Below are positions 9,877 through 19,015 of a DNA stretch of 64,000 nt, in pieces (the first letter of the stretch is position 1; the number at the start of each line of letters is the position of its first letter). Under the pieces are notes generated by a model. The model made no database searches, had not been told where the DNA came from, and saw nothing but the letters and a program-made list of their open reading frames with translations. The stretch comes from Flavobacterium sp. ASW18X (GTDB lineage Bacteria > Bacteroidota > Bacteroidia > Flavobacteriales > Flavobacteriaceae). A program made the position numbers and the translations under genes. The stretch covers positions 62,001 through 126,000 of the forward strand of contig NZ_SWKK01000011.1 of assembly GCF_005144745.1 (NCBI RefSeq), written 5' to 3'.

Positions 9877-10659
9877 TTACTTCGTGTAAATCTTGAAATT
9901 ACTGTATCGCGCAGAACGGGTATACATATGCCGAAGTCCTATTCTGCCGATATTAATGGGCGCTATATCAGAAATATCCCATTCAAAATATTGTTCCTTT
10001 CCATCATGCTCCATTTTAAAACTAAGTTTTTCAGTAGTTTTGATGGCCGTAATGTGATAGGTCTTGCCAGTTTCAAAAAAACCCTGCATATCATAAGACG
10101 GAGCAATTTGGGTGTTCTTGAAGGATTGATCTTCCATCTTGGGATATCTTCTTGCCCTTACGTAATGAAAACCATCCCCGGTGTTTCCAAAAGCCGCAAA
10201 ACTGATATGAAATACATCCAAATTCTCAAAATATTTACGCATCGCCGGTACTTCTCGCTTGTTTTTCCATTGATAAATATCTTCTACATAATCACCTTCC
10301 CCATCACCGGTAGCTTGTATATATAGGATATTCACGTATTTATTGGCCGTATCCGTCCTGGTGTAATCGAACTTTATTTTTAAATCCCCGGAATAGGATT
10401 CTTTGGTCCATAAAACGGCATGGTGCGCATCATTTTCAGCCTCGGGTCCCGCTTTAAAATGCATTCCGCTATCGGAGTTTTCCACGCTGGCTTTAAGACC
10501 GTCCAAAAACCAAAGTTTTGACCAATCTTTGGTACAGTCATCATAAAATGTCAAATTCCATTCTCCACGATTACTAGCTTTTTCCGAGACCAACGCTTGG
10601 TTGTTTTTACAGCTCATCACAACAACCATTACCGCGATACAGATGAGGATTGCTTTCAT
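9877..10659 (-). CDS. DUF1961 family lipoprotein
   Basis: The 260-residue lipoprotein starts at ATG 10659, and a TTG three codons upstream is less likely. Lipobox VMSC gives Cys17. The body (EWNLTFYDDCTKDWSKLWFLDG ... GRIGLRHMYTRSARYSNFKIY) matches DUF1961, a concanavalin-like beta-sandwich family that recurs in loci for rhamnose- and uronate-rich glycans. The biochemical role is unknown to me; binding or glycan cleavage are both possible. It is the last gene of the ten-gene operon, 21 bp after the sulfatase gene, and converges on the AraC gene. Confidence 0.75.
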   Translation of the reverse strand: MKAILICIAVMVVVMSCKNNQALVSEKASNRGEWNLTFYDDCTKDWSKLWFLDGLKASVENSDSGMHFKAGPEAENDAHHAVLWTKESYSGDLKIKFDYTRTDTANKYVNILYIQATGDGEGDYVEDIYQWKNKREVPAMRKYFENLDVFHISFAAFGNTGDGFHYVRARRYPKMEDQSFKNTQIAPSYDMQGFFETGKTYHITAIKTTEKLSFKMEHDGKEQYFEWDISDIAPINIGRIGLRHMYTRSARYSNFKIYTK

Positions 10660-10680
10660 TAAACCCAATTCTAAATTGGT

Positions 10681-12177
10681 TTATTTATTTAAACTTGTTC
10701 TCGCTTTTTGCTCTACAAAATAAGGCTGGAATTTATACATGGATTTTTCATCCCATTGGGCATTGTGATCAGGTAGCAGCTTCTTCAATTCTTTGATTTT
10801 GTCATTATATTCATCGTTACCTGCAACATTTTCCCATTCATTGGGGTCTTTGCTATGGTCGTACAACTCTTCTGTACCATCCTCATACTGAATATATCTA
10901 AATTGATGGGTTCGTACCGCATGATTGTTCATACCATAGGTTGTTAAGGCATAAGATTCCTCAACGTCTGCATCTTTATTCATCATTGGAACTAAGCTTT
11001 TACCTTCATTTCTATCATATGCGGTAAGCCCACTTAACTCTAAAAGTGTTGGGTAAATAGATAACATTTCTACAGGAAGGTCTATCTTCTTCCCTTTAGG
11101 CAAATTTGGGGCTGCAAAAATTAGAGGTGCTTTAGTAGCCGTCTCCCACAAACCATGTTTTGCAAAGGTTTCTTTTTCTCCTAAACGGTATCCATGGTCA
11201 GACCATAATACTATAATTGTATTATCAGCATAATTACTACTTTCCAAGGCATCTAAAACACGACCTAATTCATTATCTACATAACTTATACAAGCTAAAT
11301 ATGCCTGAACAATTTTTTTCCAATTACCAGTTTCCTTGGCCCATTGGGTAGTTGGCATCATGGGCAAATCGTTTATCTGCAAGCCCACATCAGGAATATC
11401 ATTTAAATCGTCTGCTCGGTAGGGCGGTGTTTCAATGGCTTCCAATGGATATAAATCAAACCACTTTTGAGGTACATATAAAGGCACATGAACCCGTAAA
11501 AACCCTAGTCCTAAAAAGAAGGGTTTATCATAATCTCTTTGTAAGCGCTCAATGGCCCAATTGGCAGAATCATGGTCTGGCATCAAAGTATCATTCTCTG
11601 GAAAAGCACCCCAATCTGTACTTGTTCTGCCATGAACACCTTTGATACCTTTTCCAAATCCATCCCAAACAAATCGCTTTTCAGGTACCGGACCAAAGCC
11701 TGGCACCCTACCACCAGATTCGTGAAACATACTATCGGGCGCATGGTTATGGAATAACTTCCCTATACCCATGGTATGGTATCCATTATTTCCAAAATAT
11801 TCTGGCAAAAAGGTGATGTCCTTAGTAGCAGGATTTCCTAGTCTTCGAATCTCATTATCGTCAATCATTCCGTAAATACCAGTATTTGATGGCCGTAGAC
11901 CCGTCATAATCGATGCTCTAGAAGGACCACAAAGTGGCGCCTGTACATGAGCATTGGTAAAGGTTACGCCCATTTTGGCCAGCCTATCAAAATTGGGTGT
12001 TTTTATATTTGAAAAGTTGTCGATTGGCCCAATCATGTTGTTCAAGTCATCCACTGAAATAAATAATATATTGGGCTTTGAAGGTTCTTCGGAAATCCCC
12101 AACCCCCGTGAAGGTTTGGTTTTACAAGAGCTTATCAAAAAACCAAAAACGGCTAGTATTACAAGTTTCTTTTTCAT
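10681..12177 (-). CDS. Sulfatase, S1_7-like (iduronate-2-sulfatase type)
   Basis: The 498-residue lipoprotein (lipobox ISSC, Cys18) has the formylglycine motif LCGPSRAS with the modifiable Cys83. Metal-binding acidic pairs occur in SVDDLNN at the N-terminus and in LWSDHGYRLGE near the middle. The KHGLWETATKAPLIF segment is typical of iduronate-2-sulfatase relatives (family S1_7). It should hydrolyse sulfate esters from oligosaccharides in the periplasm after maturation by a formylglycine-generating enzyme, which is not encoded in this window. The Cys-type motif fits anSME or FGE processing. It lies 14 bp after the GH2 gene in the same operon, consistent with stepwise desulfation and glucuronate/rhamnose removal. 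S1 subfamily assignment is by motif only. Confidence 0.88.
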   Translation of the reverse strand: MKKKLVILAVFGFLISSCKTKPSRGLGISEEPSKPNILFISVDDLNNMIGPIDNFSNIKTPNFDRLAKMGVTFTNAHVQAPLCGPSRASIMTGLRPSNTGIYGMIDDNEIRRLGNPATKDITFLPEYFGNNGYHTMGIGKLFHNHAPDSMFHESGGRVPGFGPVPEKRFVWDGFGKGIKGVHGRTSTDWGAFPENDTLMPDHDSANWAIERLQRDYDKPFFLGLGFLRVHVPLYVPQKWFDLYPLEAIETPPYRADDLNDIPDVGLQINDLPMMPTTQWAKETGNWKKIVQAYLACISYVDNELGRVLDALESSNYADNTIIVLWSDHGYRLGEKETFAKHGLWETATKAPLIFAAPNLPKGKKIDLPVEMLSIYPTLLELSGLTAYDRNEGKSLVPMMNKDADVEESYALTTYGMNNHAVRTHQFRYIQYEDGTEELYDHSKDPNEWENVAGNDEYNDKIKELKKLLPDHNAQWDEKSMYKFQPYFVEQKARTSLNK

Positions 12178-12191
12178 GTTTCTCCTCTGGG

Positions 12192-14012
12192 TTATTCGAT
12201 GTTTTTATAAAATTCCTTTAAGGTGTAAAAGGCTTTTTTTTTGTTTCCCGTTTCTGATATCAAACCTTTTCTGTTCCATCCATCTTGGTAGGGAAGCAAG
12301 GTTCTTCTGGGCGACCTGAAATCGACCAAGGTCCAGGGTGTAATGCCGCTTATTCCAGGAATCTTGGCCAAGGTCGGTAAGGTCTCTTCATATAATAATT
12401 CCTGAAATTCCTCACTCCAACGCGTCATATTATCGGCATGATAGCCCTGAAGGGCACCCGCCCCAAACTCTGAAATGATGACGGGTTTATCGATATCTAT
12501 TTCCCAACGGATGTTTTTGATATTGTCTATTTCCCCGCCGTACCAGCCGTAATATTGATTAAAACTCAACACATCCACAACCTCCGCAAATTCATCTTCA
12601 ACAATCATGATATTTTGGTCCTCCTTCTTGCCATGGTCCTCCAAAGCCGCACTGATCAAGCGAGTGTCATCCAATGCTCTAGCCTTAGTTGCCAATTTGG
12701 TCAAAAAGGTCAATCGCTCCTTAGAAGTAGGCGTTTCGTTGGCCATGGACCAAATAATGGAACTGGCCCGATTTTTATCGCGTTGTATCAGCTCAGTCAA
12801 CTGTGTTTCGGCCTTTTGGTAGGTTTCGGCATTCGTCCATTGAATGGTCCAATAGACGGGAATTTCCTCCCAGACCAAAATGCCCATTTGGTCCGCTAAA
12901 CGAATCATGTTTTCGTTATGGGGATAGTGCGCCAAACGCACATAATTACAACCCAATTCTTTGGCCCAACCCAACAATACCTTGGCATCTTCCATGGACC
13001 ATGCCCTACCACCTCGCATCACGTTTTCTTCATGGATGGAAATACCTTTCAGGAAAATCTTTTTACCATTTAATAAAATCTCCTTGCCTTTTGTTTCTAT
13101 GGTTCTAAAGCCGATTTTATCGGTTACTTTATCTTTTGCAATAGCAATAGTTACCTCGTATAATTTTGGATTGGTATCACTCCAATAGGTAACACGTTTT
13201 ACAGGAAATCTCACGCTAACGAATCCGTTTTTATCTGTTAAAAAGGATTTATTTATTTTCAGTTCTGGAATCGTGATGTTTACATTTTGAGCTCCTTTAT
13301 CCACACCATTTAATTGAATGTATCCAGAAACTTCATCGTTCTTATTTTTGGTCAGTTGAATCTTATAATCCTCAATAAACGTGGCTTCCAGTCCATAAAT
13401 GGTGACATCCCTGGTGATGCCCCCGTAATTCCACCAATCGGTGCTCAAGGTTGGCACTTCATCTGTCGCACGTTTGTTATCGACCTTAACGATTAAAAAG
13501 TTGTCTTTTTCCTGTAAAAGGTGCGTCATTTCAAAATTGAAAGGTGTAAAACCACCCACATGCGCACCTAGTTTCTTGCCATTCAAATAGACGTCTGCCC
13601 TATAGTTTACTGCACCAAAATGCACATAATACCGTTTGGAGGCATCATAGTTTTCTACATTAAAGGACTTTTTGTACCAAACCGTTCCTTCGTAATAAAA
13701 CAGCTTTTCTTTTTGTGAATTCCAATCACCGGGAACGTTCATGGTAGGCGCTGCATCAAAATCGTACTCGATCCTATCGGTTTTATTTTTTGGTTTTTTA
13801 TTTAAAAAGAAAGCACTGGAACCAGGATTTTCGGTGCCATCGTGAGGTTCCATTCTATAATTAAAGTACCCACTTTCATACACATCCACAATGTAGTGCC
13901 ACCTTCCATTCAAGCTTTGTCCGTTTCTTAAGTAATTGTTCTGCAATAAAGGTTGATTGGCCCATGTGCAAATGGTAATGAACAGGATGTTTAGGCTTAT
14001 TATAAATTTCAT
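12192..14012 (-). CDS. GH2 beta-glucuronidase-like glycoside hydrolase
   Basis: The 606-residue secreted protein has a signal peptide ending near TWANQ, then the GH2 sugar-binding, immunoglobulin-like and TIM-barrel domains. The acid/base Glu426 is in SMANETPT and the nucleophile Glu515 in IISEFGAGA. NQYYGWYGG and the C-terminal TPWTLVDFRSPRR are characteristic of beta-glucuronidases, as is the length of about 600 residues. It probably releases terminal beta-linked glucuronic acid (or a related sugar) in the periplasm. The gene sits between the sulfatase and the BNR-type candidate lyase. In described flavobacterial ulvan loci a GH2 gene also neighbours S1_7 sulfatases, but specificity here is an inference. 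Confidence 0.87.
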   Translation of the reverse strand: MKFIISLNILFITICTWANQPLLQNNYLRNGQSLNGRWHYIVDVYESGYFNYRMEPHDGTENPGSSAFFLNKKPKNKTDRIEYDFDAAPTMNVPGDWNSQKEKLFYYEGTVWYKKSFNVENYDASKRYYVHFGAVNYRADVYLNGKKLGAHVGGFTPFNFEMTHLLQEKDNFLIVKVDNKRATDEVPTLSTDWWNYGGITRDVTIYGLEATFIEDYKIQLTKNKNDEVSGYIQLNGVDKGAQNVNITIPELKINKSFLTDKNGFVSVRFPVKRVTYWSDTNPKLYEVTIAIAKDKVTDKIGFRTIETKGKEILLNGKKIFLKGISIHEENVMRGGRAWSMEDAKVLLGWAKELGCNYVRLAHYPHNENMIRLADQMGILVWEEIPVYWTIQWTNAETYQKAETQLTELIQRDKNRASSIIWSMANETPTSKERLTFLTKLATKARALDDTRLISAALEDHGKKEDQNIMIVEDEFAEVVDVLSFNQYYGWYGGEIDNIKNIRWEIDIDKPVIISEFGAGALQGYHADNMTRWSEEFQELLYEETLPTLAKIPGISGITPWTLVDFRSPRRTLLPYQDGWNRKGLISETGNKKKAFYTLKEFYKNIE

Positions 14013-14066
14013 TTAATTCTAAATTATATTAATAGTGGTAAATACAGTTAACATAAAATAACGGCA

Positions 14067-15497
14067 TTATTTTATTGATTTTTCCAGTACGTTTGCCTCT
14101 TTCTTAACTCTTGGTATAGGGCCATTATCCCCCAACAAATACATTTTTCTATAATCGGTACCCGGTTTTCTTTCAGCCACTATCAGTCTTGCGTCGGGGT
14201 GCGGGTTTTCAATTAAGGCCGAAATGGCAAAATTGGCGTTGGGCTTTGTTAATAGAATTTTGGTTTTTTGAAAGGTTTCACCGTTCACACCGCCATCCCA
14301 TAGGGCGACTTCCCCTGTTCCCCCAGCAATTTGTTCGGCGAGATAAAATTGTATTTCATTAGAAGGGGTCAGTTCCATATCCCCATTACCAACGGGTAAA
14401 CCTGAATCTTGAGCTTGAATCCATTCCTTGCCATTCCATTTGAAATATCCCATTCGTTTAGGGCCACTGGTATTTTTGCCAACATCCGGCCCCATCGTCA
14501 TGCCAATATGCGGATTTCCATTGGCGTCAACCTTAGCTGTACCTTGAAAGGTCCAATCTTTACCGGTATTGGCCACCAAAGTTTTTTCGTCTGCCACCTC
14601 TTTCGTCAATGGTATGGGTAGCCGTTCATTCCTTACATTTTTCCATTCCCCTGTTTTGGTGTTAAACACCATATAATACACATTATGCCTTTCCGGAATA
14701 TGCCCACGCTCGTCTTGTGTGTTATTTCTATCCCTACAAATATGATAATCGAATGCGACGATGAGGTCATCGCCAAGTCCCCGGGTCACCCATGGATACC
14801 AGGAATCTTCTGCTTCAATATCCGTTCTTCTTTTATGCTTTAGAAATGAAACGGGTTCAGAAAAGGTGCGCCCGTGGTCGGTTGATAGTTGATATACCCA
14901 ATTACTGCGATGCGCCCCGTGACGGTAAAACAAATAGATATTCCCATTGTCCATTTTAATCCATTGATTATAGGTGCCAAAGGGCGAAATGTTATCCAAG
15001 GTTTCCCAGTTGGATATATCCAATGGCTTTTTAGATACCGCATGTAGATTTTTACCATAATGATGGTTTCCCAAAAGATTCTCGCCGTGTTTCCTCATAC
15101 CACCATGACCTCCAAAAGCAATGTGGATATAGCCCTCGTCATCAATAAGTATTGAAGGTTTACCATGATTGTCTATTTTTTTCTTACGGGTAGGGTCTTT
15201 CCCCATTTCACTTACTCCTGCTTTAAATGGGCCTTTCCACTCTTTGGTTTCATGATTATAGGATGCTACATAAGGGTCTTCCTTAGGGCCTTGATAACAA
15301 ACGTAGGTGATGCCATCATGGTAAATACCCGCCGGATGTTGCACCACGGCAACAGCGTTACCGTAGCCATTATCGGCAAAAAAATCGACCATTTCATTTT
15401 GCTTCACAACCGAAGCAATTTTTTTACCCTGACCTTTACAGGAAAAAGCGATGATCATTAAGGCAAGGGCTCCCACAAGATATTTGGTCTTTATCAT
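14067..15497 (-). CDS. BNR-repeat beta-propeller lipoprotein, candidate ulvan lyase (PL24/PL25-like)
   Basis: The 476-residue lipoprotein (lipobox AFSC, Cys20) is made of BNR/Asp-box-like blades (for example STDHGRTFSEP) and matches the BNR_4 repeat-containing family. That family includes seven-bladed propeller lyases acting on ulvan (PL24, PL25). A cluster of His, Tyr and Arg residues in HGGMRKHGENLLGNHHYGK and YRHGAHRSNW (about residue 194) is the kind of site these lyases use. I infer eliminative cleavage next to a uronic acid, but a sialidase-fold protein of another activity cannot be excluded. Its start overlaps the stop of the GH106 gene by 4 bp (ATGA), so translation is likely coupled. 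Confidence 0.72.
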   Translation of the reverse strand: MIKTKYLVGALALMIIAFSCKGQGKKIASVVKQNEMVDFFADNGYGNAVAVVQHPAGIYHDGITYVCYQGPKEDPYVASYNHETKEWKGPFKAGVSEMGKDPTRKKKIDNHGKPSILIDDEGYIHIAFGGHGGMRKHGENLLGNHHYGKNLHAVSKKPLDISNWETLDNISPFGTYNQWIKMDNGNIYLFYRHGAHRSNWVYQLSTDHGRTFSEPVSFLKHKRRTDIEAEDSWYPWVTRGLGDDLIVAFDYHICRDRNNTQDERGHIPERHNVYYMVFNTKTGEWKNVRNERLPIPLTKEVADEKTLVANTGKDWTFQGTAKVDANGNPHIGMTMGPDVGKNTSGPKRMGYFKWNGKEWIQAQDSGLPVGNGDMELTPSNEIQFYLAEQIAGGTGEVALWDGGVNGETFQKTKILLTKPNANFAISALIENPHPDARLIVAERKPGTDYRKMYLLGDNGPIPRVKKEANVLEKSIK

Positions 15498-18400
15498 TTC
15501 AATCTTATTTTTTGGTACGTTCTTAGGGTTACTGGGCCCAATAGTCCCGATGGCAGTAACGGACTATCTACATCCCAATGCTTCCATGATGCAAAAGTGG
15601 TACGTTCAGAGGGTCGTTCTGTATTATTTAATAACCAATCAGGCACCTGTTTCGGTCGCTTTCCTTGGAGTTCATAGTCCAAATCAAAGCGTTCGTCACC
15701 TATTAAACGGTTTGGCCAGAGGTTAGTCACTTTTACCTCAAGAGTATTTGAACCTGTTTTGACGTAATCGGTAATATCGGTTCTAAATTGAGCTTTCCAT
15801 AGGGTTCTTACTGTTTTGCCATTTACCAAAACTTCGGCTATCACAGCCACACTTCCTAAATCCAGTTCTAACTGCTTGTCCTTCTGAAGCAAGTCAGCGG
15901 TTAGTTCAAAGGTTTTTTTATAGGTGGCTGTTCCCGAGAAATATTTTAGGTCTTTATGAGGATGATTGGACCATGAGGTAAGCGAATCGAATTTTACGGT
16001 TTTTGATGTTTCATTTTTACCTGGGAAGGTAACCTCCCAACCACCTGACAAATCTAAAGGACCCGGTATTGATGTAACTCGTTTACGTTCTACCGCTCCC
16101 GATACGCTGGTGTATTCGATATCTCCAGCATAAGGTGTTACCCAATGCATGGCATCATTTCTATACACTAGTCCTGGTTTAGGGATAGCTCTTGATAAGT
16201 CTAAAAACTGTCCTTTTGGAATGGTCAACGAGCAATCTTCACCTTCCGTGATGTACGTTATTTTTAAAACCGTATTTGGACTTTCTAAACCTTTGTTTTC
16301 AATTAAGGCATCGGCCACTGGTATTTTATAATTTCCTTTTGCTACTCGGTCGATAATTTTATCGGTAACATCTAAAGTTTTATAGGCCTGTGGCACCCCT
16401 TTGGTTTCCGCTTTAAATTTTCCGAAAACCGCCTTTAAAACTTTTAGCTCCTTATTTCCAGCACCTATTTTTATATGCTCGCGTTCTTCGGCATACAATT
16501 CCTTTTCAACACCACCTAAGCTATAGGCCATTCTAAACGCTTTTTTATATCCCATGGCAGGGTCACAATCGCAAAACGCACGGGTCATTTTAAAATCGAG
16601 AACTCCATCCTTAACGGCATCGGCTACTTTTTCGGTAATATCTACCAGTCCTTCTTGCAGAAACGTACCGTATTCTGCCTTCACAATTTTTAAATCTGGA
16701 AGTGGTACAGCTTCGGGTTGTTCTAGCCTCTCAACAACTTCTGTCAAATGCCTTTGTTTTATTGGCTTTTTGAAAATAACAAATACCGACGCTTCTGCAT
16801 CCAATGTTAAGGATACACTAGTTGTGCCGTCGTCATTTTCTTTAAAAACTACAGCGTCTGTGATTGTACCCGTTTCGGCATTCCAGAATTCGGGTTGCTT
16901 GCCCGTTACTCGAAAGCGGGCTGTTATCTCTCTGGCTTCTTTGCTAGCATTGGCTACAAAATAGATATCAGCCCCATCTGTTTTTCTATGGATAAAACTG
17001 ATATCCGAAGCATCATTACTTTCAATTTTAAAATCTGGTGTTGTATTGCTTAATGCTTCTTCAATACTCGTATCTTGAACTAGACCCTTTCCCCATATCT
17101 CATCCACAAACGCTTTAACCGCTTCATCACAGGCAGGATAATTGCTTAAACTAGGGGATTGCCTGGGTTGATATCCAATCACTTTTGCCCCACCATCGAC
17201 CAATTCTTTTACTTTTTCCAAGGTCTCAGGTTGAATAAAATCGGATTCTGGTAAGACCAAAAGTTGATAGGCATTTCCAACGGAGGAATACATTGTTCCG
17301 TCCTTTACAGTTACATCTTTCAATTTGTTGGCACCGATTAAATCGTAATCAAAACCCATGGCCCGAATTATAGGTTTAATAAACCCGGTGTTTGGTGATG
17401 ATTCTCCGGTAAAAACCAACACATCGGCTACATTTTTACCCTGTTGTAAGAGGTACTGCGAACGTGCGATATACTCCATATAGGCTTTGCTTTGCGGCCA
17501 CCAGGTGTTAAATCGGTTAAAATCGAATCCGTGATAACTTAAGGCCAAGCCCGGAGCAACATCCCAAGGCTGATGTACGTAGGTATGAAAAATGAATCGG
17601 GTGATGCCTTCTGTCCAGGCTCGATCCCCAATCGTTTTTAAATCTGCTGGGTGTTTGTCCCAGCCTCCAATACCCGTAAATGACTCCGCTCCTACGATGG
17701 AACTTCCATTTAAATGCGCTATGGACGACACGAATTTTGGAGAATCAAAAAACGGATAGCCACCGCTCCAAAACTCACACATGACAATATCACCTGTAGC
17801 ACCCACTTGCATATTATCAAATGGGCCCCAGTAGGGTTCTACTGAAAATTTCAACTTGTTTTTATGACACAATGCTGCAAAATGTGCATAGTAGTTTTTG
17901 GCTATTAAATCGCCTACAGTTCTTCTGAAATCCCAAAGAAAACGCTCAGATACTTCACCACTTTCCACATAATAACCTGCTAACGTTGGTAAATATGGAG
18001 TTACATCATATCCTCTTAAACCTTCAAACTGGGTATCAAACCCTACTGTCCAGTTGGTGGTTTCTACCTCATAGCTATCAATCAGGCAATTGTTTACGGT
18101 AGTACCTACCAAATCGCCCAACTTATCGAGTATGGGTTGTACCCCTGCTGCCCAATAAGCATCAAGCGCCTTGGTACTCATTTTATCCACTTCCAAACCT
18201 TTGGCCTCTGGCGGTGCTGGGCGGTTGGTTGTGCCAATGGGGGTATGCCCCAATCGTAGAATAATCCATTCGCCTTCAGGAACAGTCCATTCCAGGCTCC
18301 CGTCTTCAGAAAGCTTAGAAGTGATGTCGATAATTGATGCCGTGGGGATAATAGCATCTTTTGAAATCGCTTTAGGGTCAGGTAGTAAATGATTCCGGAT

Positions 18401-18976
18401 GCGTTCGGATAACATTTTATAATCCAAACCCTCAATTTGCTGATCTTGCCTTGGTTTTGGAAAGGCCAAAACGGCTATGTCTTTATAGTAGTCGAATTTG
18501 GTTTCTGGCCGTGGTAATTTTTGTGCTATTGTTTTTCCACCGACAACTTCAAGTTTGCTAAAAACCACCGTTTGCATGGCATGTTCTTCGGTAACCCATG
18601 GCCCTCCGGAAGACGACCAGCCCGGGCCGTTGTGAAAGGCCAGTTCCAGTCCTAAACGCTTGGCTTCTTGTGCCGAAAAATGAAACAAATCCAACCACGC
18701 CTCGCTAAGATACTTCACAGGTCCCTGCGGGAATCCCAAGTGCACATTAAACAATTGTGCTTCTTGAATACCAACCGCTTTCATGGCCTCTAAATCTTTG
18801 GTGATGCCCGCTTTAGATACGTTGCCACTAATCCAATGCCACCAAGTACGTGCTTTGGCTTGATTTGGTGGGTTTTGGAAACCTTCCTCTAACTTCAAGG
18901 AATTCAATTGTGCATGAGTCACCCATGAAAAGCAAATGGAGAAAAGACAGACAAGAATGTGAAAGTTGATCTTCAT
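15494..18976 (-). CDS. GH106 alpha-L-rhamnosidase
   Basis: The 1160-residue secreted protein has a signal peptide ending THAQ. The start RTWWHWISGNVSKAGITKDL is diagnostic of GH106, a large calcium-dependent inverting alpha-L-rhamnosidase family. Acidic motifs FSVEPYWGP (about 377) and GAESFTG (about 427) lie in the catalytic barrel. The C-terminal part contains a GH2-like sugar-binding beta-sandwich (KTFELTADLLQKDKQ ... LEVKVTNLWPNRLIGDE). Length agrees with characterised members of about 1100 residues. It probably cleaves rhamnosidic bonds from sulfated or uronate-bearing oligosaccharides. It is 39 bp after the GH59-like gene and overlaps the BNR gene by 4 bp. Confidence 0.88.
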   Translation of the reverse strand: MKINFHILVCLFSICFSWVTHAQLNSLKLEEGFQNPPNQAKARTWWHWISGNVSKAGITKDLEAMKAVGIQEAQLFNVHLGFPQGPVKYLSEAWLDLFHFSAQEAKRLGLELAFHNGPGWSSSGGPWVTEEHAMQTVVFSKLEVVGGKTIAQKLPRPETKFDYYKDIAVLAFPKPRQDQQIEGLDYKMLSERIRNHLLPDPKAISKDAIIPTASIIDITSKLSEDGSLEWTVPEGEWIILRLGHTPIGTTNRPAPPEAKGLEVDKMSTKALDAYWAAGVQPILDKLGDLVGTTVNNCLIDSYEVETTNWTVGFDTQFEGLRGYDVTPYLPTLAGYYVESGEVSERFLWDFRRTVGDLIAKNYYAHFAALCHKNKLKFSVEPYWGPFDNMQVGATGDIVMCEFWSGGYPFFDSPKFVSSIAHLNGSSIVGAESFTGIGGWDKHPADLKTIGDRAWTEGITRFIFHTYVHQPWDVAPGLALSYHGFDFNRFNTWWPQSKAYMEYIARSQYLLQQGKNVADVLVFTGESSPNTGFIKPIIRAMGFDYDLIGANKLKDVTVKDGTMYSSVGNAYQLLVLPESDFIQPETLEKVKELVDGGAKVIGYQPRQSPSLSNYPACDEAVKAFVDEIWGKGLVQDTSIEEALSNTTPDFKIESNDASDISFIHRKTDGADIYFVANASKEAREITARFRVTGKQPEFWNAETGTITDAVVFKENDDGTTSVSLTLDAEASVFVIFKKPIKQRHLTEVVERLEQPEAVPLPDLKIVKAEYGTFLQEGLVDITEKVADAVKDGVLDFKMTRAFCDCDPAMGYKKAFRMAYSLGGVEKELYAEEREHIKIGAGNKELKVLKAVFGKFKAETKGVPQAYKTLDVTDKIIDRVAKGNYKIPVADALIENKGLESPNTVLKITYITEGEDCSLTIPKGQFLDLSRAIPKPGLVYRNDAMHWVTPYAGDIEYTSVSGAVERKRVTSIPGPLDLSGGWEVTFPGKNETSKTVKFDSLTSWSNHPHKDLKYFSGTATYKKTFELTADLLQKDKQLELDLGSVAVIAEVLVNGKTVRTLWKAQFRTDITDYVKTGSNTLEVKVTNLWPNRLIGDERFDLDYELQGKRPKQVPDWLLNNTERPSERTTFASWKHWDVDSPLLPSGLLGPVTLRTYQKIRLK

Positions 18977-19015
18977 CTGAAAATACAGTTGGATATGGAT
19001 GCCATTAATAGCATG

